Assembly: GCA_900766915.1 (NCBI GenBank)
Contig: CAAFXE010000364.1
Coordinates: 62,001-126,000, forward strand
DNA from: Lachnospiraceae bacterium
GTDB lineage: Bacteria; Bacillota; Clostridia; Lachnospirales; Lachnospiraceae
DNA: 64,000 nt
Direction: 5' to 3'
Shown: positions 58,895-64,000 of the stretch, in pieces
How positions within the stretch are numbered: the stretch's first letter is position 1
Layout: every line of letters starts with the position of its first letter
Notes under the pieces: model-generated
Told to the model about the DNA's origin: nothing
The model's database searches: none
What the model saw: the letters and a program-made list of their open reading frames with translations, nothing else
Position numbers and translations under genes: made by a program

Positions 58895-59593
58895 ATGATA
58901 CCGAAGATCATTCATTATTGTTGGTTTGGAAAGGGGCCAAAACCTAAGCTGGCTCAAAAATGTATTGATAGCTGGAAAAAGTATTGCCCGGATTACGAGA
59001 TTATTGAATGGAACGAATCCAACTTTGACGTTAACATGAATGGTTATACGAAAATGTGTTATGAACAAAAAAAGTATGCATTTTTGAGTGACTATGCTCG
59101 CTTGTTTGTTACATGTGAACATGGGGGACTGTATTTTGACACAGATGTTGAGCTTTTAAGGTCACCGGAAGAGCTCTTAAGTAACGAGGCCTTTTTTGGG
59201 TTTGAAACACCGGATTATGTTGCAAGCGGACTGGGGTTTGGAACCATTGCACACGGAATCGTAATAGAAGCAATGTTATCGGAGTACGAATGCCTTTTGG
59301 ATGGCACCAAAGAGGTGATTGGATGTCCTATACTAAACACGAAGGCATTAGAAAAATTTGGATTAGTAAGAAACGGACAACTTCAGGAGATTTCGGGTGC
59401 AGTAATTTATCCACCGGAATATTTTAATCCATATGAAAGTGCTACAGGAAGATTGAAAAAGACAGAAAATACAGTGTCAGTTCATTGGTATGCTGCGGCT
59501 TGGATGAGCCCGAAGAAGAAATTACGGAAGATGATCACGAAACCATTACATAGAATTTTCGGAGTCGATGCATTTGAGAGATTCCGGAAGTAA
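58895..59593 (+). CDS. Glycosyltransferase family 32 (OCH1-like)
   Basis: The protein has 232 residues. IPKIIHYCWFGKGPKP at the start, WNESNFDVN, FLSDYARLFVTCEHGGLYFDTDVELL with the DxD motif and HWYAAAWMSPKKK at the end are the conserved blocks of the DXD sugar-binding GT32 family in bacterial capsule loci. It transfers a hexose in the cytoplasm. GCAGGAGGATGAGAAA precedes the ATG. Sugar specificity unknown. Confidence 0.85.
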   Translation: MIPKIIHYCWFGKGPKPKLAQKCIDSWKKYCPDYEIIEWNESNFDVNMNGYTKMCYEQKKYAFLSDYARLFVTCEHGGLYFDTDVELLRSPEELLSNEAFFGFETPDYVASGLGFGTIAHGIVIEAMLSEYECLLDGTKEVIGCPILNTKALEKFGLVRNGQLQEISGAVIYPPEYFNPYESATGRLKKTENTVSVHWYAAAWMSPKKKLRKMITKPLHRIFGVDAFERFRK

Positions 59594-59606
59594 AAAGGAG
59601 ATTATG

Positions 59607-60683
59607 ATGCAGGTTTTACAGGTTTGTGCCTATAATGCGGATTATTCGGGAAATTTCATAGCTTCTTTAGAAGCACTGGAAAATAAACTGGCTGAAAGAA
59701 ATATTCAGGTGATTTATGCTTTTACAGAACTTGCCAAAGAGAAAGAATGGTGTAAAAACATTCAAAAAAGAACCAGAGTTTATTTCTTACCTTTAGCCAA
59801 AGCCCGCATTTTACCTAAAACTTATCAGATGTTAAAGCAGATATACGATGAAAATGATATTGGCATTGTTCATTCTCATTTTGAATTATATGATATGCCA
59901 GCGGCACTTATGGCACCAAAGTACGTAAAGGTTTTTTGGCATTTACATGATACGTTAGACTCTGTACATGGACTGCGAAAGCTTTTATGGAAACTGCAAT
60001 ATGGAGTTGTGGGAAAACGGGCTCATTTATTGTCTGTTGCAGATTATTATAGAAAAGTAGCTATCAATATGGGTTTCCCTGAAAAGCAAACTCATACAGT
60101 TTTAAATGGAATTAATCTTGACAGAATCAAATATGCAGAAGATATAGACGACAAAATCTGTAAATATGATTTCCTTACATTTGGTTGGGACTTTTATCGG
60201 AAAGGTGCAGACTTGATTCTTAAGGCTTGTGACAAATTGGAAGAAAAAGGATACTCATTCAAGCTTTTGCTGAATGGAAATGAGAATACATGGACAGAAC
60301 TGGACAGGTATTTACAGGGCAGAGAGCCCTCCTATCTCATAAAAGGGGATCCGGTTGAAGATGTAAATGGATTATTTGCACAGTCAGGGATGTTTATTCA
60401 GGCCAGCCGCAGGGAAACTTTTTCTTATGCTGTGTGTGAGGCGGCCTATTTTGGATTACCGGTGATCAGTAGCGATATTGCAGGTTTGGAATGGGCGCAT
60501 GATTTACCTACAGTGAGTTTTTTTAATAATGAAGATATTGATGCATTATGTCAGCTGATGGAAAATTATTTGAAGGGTGAAAGCGATTTTATGAAAGCCA
60601 GACTGGATACAAGACAAATAATTACGGAACGCTACTCGTTAAAAGTATGGGCTGAGAACATACTGCATTATTATGGAATATAA
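59607..60683 (+). CDS. Glycosyltransferase family 4
   Basis: This 358-residue GT-B enzyme opens VLQVCAYNADYSGNFIASL. IGIVHSHFELYDMP, KVFWHLHDTLDSVHG and VLNGINLDRIKYAED belong to the acceptor lobe and hinge. FGWDFYRKGADLILKA and QASRRETFSYAVCEAAYFG form the donor lobe. ATG 59607 is six bases after AAGGAG; ATG 59604 is only three bases away from it and less likely. The open frame upstream runs through the end of the GT32 gene. It acts in repeat-unit assembly; donor unknown. Confidence 0.78.
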   Translation: MQVLQVCAYNADYSGNFIASLEALENKLAERNIQVIYAFTELAKEKEWCKNIQKRTRVYFLPLAKARILPKTYQMLKQIYDENDIGIVHSHFELYDMPAALMAPKYVKVFWHLHDTLDSVHGLRKLLWKLQYGVVGKRAHLLSVADYYRKVAINMGFPEKQTHTVLNGINLDRIKYAEDIDDKICKYDFLTFGWDFYRKGADLILKACDKLEEKGYSFKLLLNGNENTWTELDRYLQGREPSYLIKGDPVEDVNGLFAQSGMFIQASRRETFSYAVCEAAYFGLPVISSDIAGLEWAHDLPTVSFFNNEDIDALCQLMENYLKGESDFMKARLDTRQIITERYSLKVWAENILHYYGI

Positions 60684-60703
60684 GAGGGAAAGTTGGTATT
60701 TGA

Positions 60704-61594
60704 ATGATGCAGTTGACAGTTTTTACTCCTGCGTATAACAGGGCAGACTTATTGCCACGGTGTTATGAATCATTAAAGCGTCAAACCAATAAAGAGTTTA
60801 TTTGGCTGATTGTGGATGACGGTTCAACAGATCATACACGTGATCTGGTTGAGCAATGGAAAAAAAAGGAAGATACATTTGAAATACAATATTATTACAA
60901 AGAGAACGGTGGATTACATACAGCTTATAATGAGGCTATTTCTCATATATTTACCGAATTGTGTGTTTGTGTTGATTCAGATGATTTCATGCCGGATAAT
61001 GCTGTTGAATTGATTTTGAATTATTGGACAAAATTCGGATCTAGTCAATATGCCGGAATTATCGGTTTGGATTTTGATTTAAATGGTAAGCCTCTGGGGG
61101 ATGAGTTGCCTGGAGAAACAGTCAATTTAATAGACCTGTTTGTTGGTAAATATAATCTTCATGATGGTGACAGGACCAATGTAGTCAGGACTGAACTATA
61201 TAAAAAATATGCTCCAATGAAGGTGTTTAAAGGTGAAAAAAATTTTAATCCTCACTATATGCATCTCCAGATTAGCAGCGAATATGATTTCCTGGTATTA
61301 AACGAGAACCTGAAATATGTGGAATATCAGCCGGACGGAATGACAGGATCTATACTCAGGCAGTATAAGAACAGTCCGAACAGTTTCGCTGAAATGAGAA
61401 AATTGTACTTAAGTTTCCCGAATACTTCTTTTAAATTTAAATTCCGTCATTCAATCCATCTGGTTTCAAGCTGTATTTTTGCTGGAAATTTGTTTAGGGC
61501 GGTAAAAGAATCACCTTGTAAAGGAGTGACTTTTCTTGCCATACCGGCAGGAGTTATTCTGACCTGGTATATACAGTATAAAGTGAAGAAATAG
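60704..61594 (+). CDS. Glycosyltransferase family 2
   Basis: The 296-residue GT-A enzyme has TVFTPAYNRADLLPRCYESL, WLIVDDGSTDHTRDLV, NGGLHTAYNEAI and the metal-site VCVDSDDFMPDNA. The C-terminal part ends with a hydrophobic segment (ATPAGVILTW-like, residues about 275-290), suggesting membrane association. It transfers one sugar in the cytoplasm. Two adjacent ATGs (60704, 60707) are equally possible; AGAGGG lies about 15 bases upstream, a rather long spacing. Confidence 0.82.
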   Translation: MMQLTVFTPAYNRADLLPRCYESLKRQTNKEFIWLIVDDGSTDHTRDLVEQWKKKEDTFEIQYYYKENGGLHTAYNEAISHIFTELCVCVDSDDFMPDNAVELILNYWTKFGSSQYAGIIGLDFDLNGKPLGDELPGETVNLIDLFVGKYNLHDGDRTNVVRTELYKKYAPMKVFKGEKNFNPHYMHLQISSEYDFLVLNENLKYVEYQPDGMTGSILRQYKNSPNSFAEMRKLYLSFPNTSFKFKFRHSIHLVSSCIFAGNLFRAVKESPCKGVTFLAIPAGVILTWYIQYKVKK

Positions 61595-61641
61595 GGAACT
61601 AAAGGCTATGGTATGTTTTGGGGAGAAAGGAATTATATAAT

Positions 61642-63234
61642 ATGTTGGATGAATTAAAGAATTTTTATAATATTGTAGTAAAAAGAGTCAGCTATTGGCT
61701 GCCACTTTTGTTTTTTACAGTCTTAGCATATGGATTCTCTATTTTTAATCGGACAGTGGGAATTGATGACCTGAGTAGAGACTATTATATTGGAAGTGGT
61801 CATGCTATGATTGCGGGAACCCGTTGGGGAATGCCACTGTGGTTAAAGATTTTTGCAACTAAGGAGTATGTATCGGGTTTAGAACGTCTTTTGTGTGTTG
61901 CATTTTTAATGTTAGCCGGCATTGCATTTTCAGCAGTGTTCTATTATTTAAGTGAAAACAAAAAATATTCCTTTAAATATGTGATAGCCTCATCCTTACT
62001 TGTTACCTATCCGTTATTCAATGAGATTTACGAATATAATGGAGCTAATTTAATTGTTGCCGGGAATTTATTTATTGTATGTGCAGCTCACCTGTTTTTA
62101 CTGATTGAAAATGAAAAACATTGGAAGCGTTATGTGGTACCAGGAATTGTGCTTTCTCTCGTAGCATCTAGCTATGAGTCAGGTATTTTTGTTTATATTA
62201 CCATGGTATTTATGATTCTTTTTTATCAGTATATTGTACAAAAGAAAATAAAAGTAAATCAGTGGAGATGGATTCTGGATGGAGTTTTGTATATTATTCC
62301 TTTAATTATCGCAGTAATTCTAAGAGTTGTAATAGGGATTGTTCTGTTGAAAGTTATTGGAATTGAGTATGTAAGAAATGGATCAACAGGAATCTACTGG
62401 TTTGAAGGAATCATACCACTGGTAATGAAAATATTTCTGGTGTATTTTCAGAAAGGTCTTGTATATCTGCCTATTGGTGTGTTTGCAGTATCAGCAATAT
62501 TGTTTGCAGTATACTGTCTGGCGAGGAGCATAAAGGAAAAAAGTTTATTTCCTTTGATTATTGGTGCTATGACTGGAATCTCTATTTTTACTCAAGCCTT
62601 TATTCAAGGGAGAGCAATGCCATATAGAACAGCACATACTCTAATGGTATTTGTGGCTTTTTGTGGTCTTTTATTCACAGAACAGTTTGAAGTAAAGGAA
62701 AAGCATACAACACATCGTAGGATAATTAGCAATGTAGTAACGGTGTTACTTTTGTTTTTATGTTTCAGACAAGCAGTATGTGTAAATTCAATTTTGACAT
62801 TAAACAATCAGCGATCTGAGAATGAAGCGGCAATTGTTTATCAGATCGGTTACCAATTAAAATCAGAGTTTGAAGATAAGACAGTTGTATTTGTCGGTGA
62901 TTATGATATGGGAAACTATATCAGTAAACAGATTATGGCAGACGGATCTACCGGACCAGAAAGGCTATTAGCAAATTTAAGACCTGATCTGGGTGAGTTT
63001 GAGTATATTGAGACGAATGTGAATTCTTACTTATTATGGGCAAAAGAAGCATTCCTAAATCAGGGAATGATGAAAGAATACTTTGCATATTGCGGTTTTG
63101 ATATTCAGGTTATGGATCCGTTTGATCAGGATCAGTATGTTCAGATTTTAGATAAGGCAAAACAGAAGGAAATGAAGCCTTTTGAGATTATGGAGATAGA
63201 TGGATATAATGTGGTTTGTCTCGGAGCCATGTAA
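61642..63234 (+). CDS. GtrII-like membrane glucosyltransferase
   Basis: The 530-residue protein has about eleven helices and an external C-terminal tail. VGIDDLSRDYYIGSGHAMIAGTRWG near the N-terminus is the conserved block of the GtrII family, and the Asp pair there corresponds to the GT-C active site. Such enzymes use polyprenyl-phosphate-glucose to decorate polysaccharides outside the membrane. Matching GtrB-like (5324) and GtrA (32984) proteins are present but distant. ATG 61642 follows GGGAGAAAGGAATT; a TTG at 61618 in frame is an alternative that would add eight residues. Confidence 0.75.
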   Translation: MLDELKNFYNIVVKRVSYWLPLLFFTVLAYGFSIFNRTVGIDDLSRDYYIGSGHAMIAGTRWGMPLWLKIFATKEYVSGLERLLCVAFLMLAGIAFSAVFYYLSENKKYSFKYVIASSLLVTYPLFNEIYEYNGANLIVAGNLFIVCAAHLFLLIENEKHWKRYVVPGIVLSLVASSYESGIFVYITMVFMILFYQYIVQKKIKVNQWRWILDGVLYIIPLIIAVILRVVIGIVLLKVIGIEYVRNGSTGIYWFEGIIPLVMKIFLVYFQKGLVYLPIGVFAVSAILFAVYCLARSIKEKSLFPLIIGAMTGISIFTQAFIQGRAMPYRTAHTLMVFVAFCGLLFTEQFEVKEKHTTHRRIISNVVTVLLLFLCFRQAVCVNSILTLNNQRSENEAAIVYQIGYQLKSEFEDKTVVFVGDYDMGNYISKQIMADGSTGPERLLANLRPDLGEFEYIETNVNSYLLWAKEAFLNQGMMKEYFAYCGFDIQVMDPFDQDQYVQILDKAKQKEMKPFEIMEIDGYNVVCLGAM

Positions 63235-63246
63235 AGGAGATTAAGT

Positions 63247-64000
63247 ATGAAAATCGTGTTATTAGCAGGAGGGTTTGGAACACGTATTTCGGAAGAGTCA
63301 CAGTTTAAGCCTAAACCAATGATTGAGATTGGTGGTAAACCTATTCTCTGGCATATTATGAAGGAATATTCTTACTATGGTTTTAATGAATTTATCATCT
63401 GTGCAGGATATAAGCAGCATGTAATCAAAGAATGGTTTGCAGACTATTTCTTACATAACAGCGACATTACCTTTGACTTTACAAATGGACAAAATGAAAT
63501 GACCATTCACAATCATCATTGTGAGCCTTGGAAAGTAACCGTAGTAGATACCGGACTTCACACTATGACAGGTGGTCGTATCAAGCGTATTCAGAAATAT
63601 GTTGGTGATGAACCGTTTATGATGACCTATGGAGATGGTGTTTGTGATGTAGATATCAAGAAACTGTTGGAATATCACCAAAGTCATGGAAAAATCGCCA
63701 CACTGACAGCTGTGATGTTGGAGCAGCAGAAAGGTGTGTTAGATATCGGTGGAAACAATGCGGTAAAATCTTTCAGGGAAAAAAGTATGACGGATGGAGC
63801 ACTGGTGAATGCCGGTTATATGGTCCTGAATCCTGAAATCTTTGATTACATTGAAGGAGATCATACAGTTTTTGAAAAAGGCCCATTAGAGAAGCTTGCC
63901 AAAGAAGGTGAACTGATGTCTTATGTACATAAAGGTTTCTGGCAGTGTATGGATAATAAAAGAGAAATGGACATGCTGGAAGAGTATTTGAGTACAGGAA
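63247..64000 (+). CDS. rfbF: Glucose-1-phosphate cytidylyltransferase, 3' end outside the window
   Basis: The first 251 residues are present; the gene runs past the window end (family length about 257). The signature VLLAGGFGTRISEESQFKPKPM, then IGGKPILWHIMKEYS, AGYKQHVIKEWF, MMTYGDGVCDVD and NAGYMVLNPEIFDYIEGD identify RfbF/DdhA. It makes CDP-glucose, the entry to CDP-3,6-dideoxyhexoses (abequose, paratose, tyvelose) through CDP-glucose 4,6-dehydratase, which would be expected just downstream. AAAGGAGATTAAGT precedes the ATG. Confidence 0.93.
   Translation, partial: MKIVLLAGGFGTRISEESQFKPKPMIEIGGKPILWHIMKEYSYYGFNEFIICAGYKQHVIKEWFADYFLHNSDITFDFTNGQNEMTIHNHHCEPWKVTVVDTGLHTMTGGRIKRIQKYVGDEPFMMTYGDGVCDVDIKKLLEYHQSHGKIATLTAVMLEQQKGVLDIGGNNAVKSFREKSMTDGALVNAGYMVLNPEIFDYIEGDHTVFEKGPLEKLAKEGELMSYVHKGFWQCMDNKREMDMLEEYLSTG

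Noticed and set aside
1..64000. CRISPR array, tRNA, rRNA or insertion sequence
   Set aside because: No regularly spaced repeats, tRNA-like cloverleaf, rRNA conserved stretches or transposase motifs were noticed on reading; exchange here seems to be by recombination. A dedicated search was not possible.

Overview
The window is one continuous forward-strand exopolysaccharide or capsule region from a low-to-moderate GC, Gram-positive-type bacterium. Strong GGAGG-like ribosome binding sites, frequent TTG starts and the style of the cell-surface proteins suggest a Clostridia member, most likely Lachnospiraceae; this is inference from style, not a species call. No rRNA, tRNA, CRISPR array or intact insertion sequence was seen, and no convincing gene lies on the minus strand.

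Region 1 (1-9.5 kb) opens with the 3' end of an acyltransferase. It continues with polymerase-like membrane proteins, a very small Wzz-like protein, a dTDP-sugar ketoisomerase and four glycosyltransferases. Region 2 (9.5-15.8 kb) is unusual. A Hip-kinase plus HipS-HIRAN toxin-antitoxin pair, and then a three-gene set (DUF262 protein, AAA ATPase, protein ending in a HigB/Gp49-like toxin domain), lie on either side of the initiating sugar-phosphate transferase. Region 3 (15.8-28.4 kb) is AT-rich: more glycosyltransferases, a third polymerase, a dTDP-3-amino-sugar set and a flippase. Scattered through it are remnants of at least four broken genes, so it looks like a recombination zone.

Region 4 (28.4-48.2 kb) starts at a good promoter before a TagA/WecG-type transferase. 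It holds a polymerase, a second aminotransferase, Wzz, GtrA, rmlB, rmlA and rmlC, and a Wzm/Wzt ABC exporter. Next to the exporter are a degenerate methyltransferase/kinase-like protein and a tandem glycosyltransferase, followed by a second flippase. Region 5 (48.2-64 kb) starts at an extended -10 promoter before a membrane 4,6-dehydratase. An unusual polymerase-phosphoglycosyltransferase fusion, a sugar reductase/epimerase, several glycosyltransferases, modification enzymes and a third flippase follow. It ends in a truncated glucose-1-phosphate cytidylyltransferase.

The gene content (two initiating transferases, three flippases, five polymerase-like proteins and one ABC exporter) means at least two, probably three, assembly systems lie head to tail. 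RmlA and RmlB supply dTDP-4-keto-6-deoxyglucose, which can go to rhamnose (through RmlC; no rmlD seen here) or to 3-amino-3,6-dideoxyhexoses (through FdtA-like isomerases and DegT aminotransferases). The most promising leads for something undescribed are the DUF262-ATPase-HigB-like set, the polymerase-phosphoglycosyltransferase fusion, and the pseudo-methyltransferase next to Wzt.
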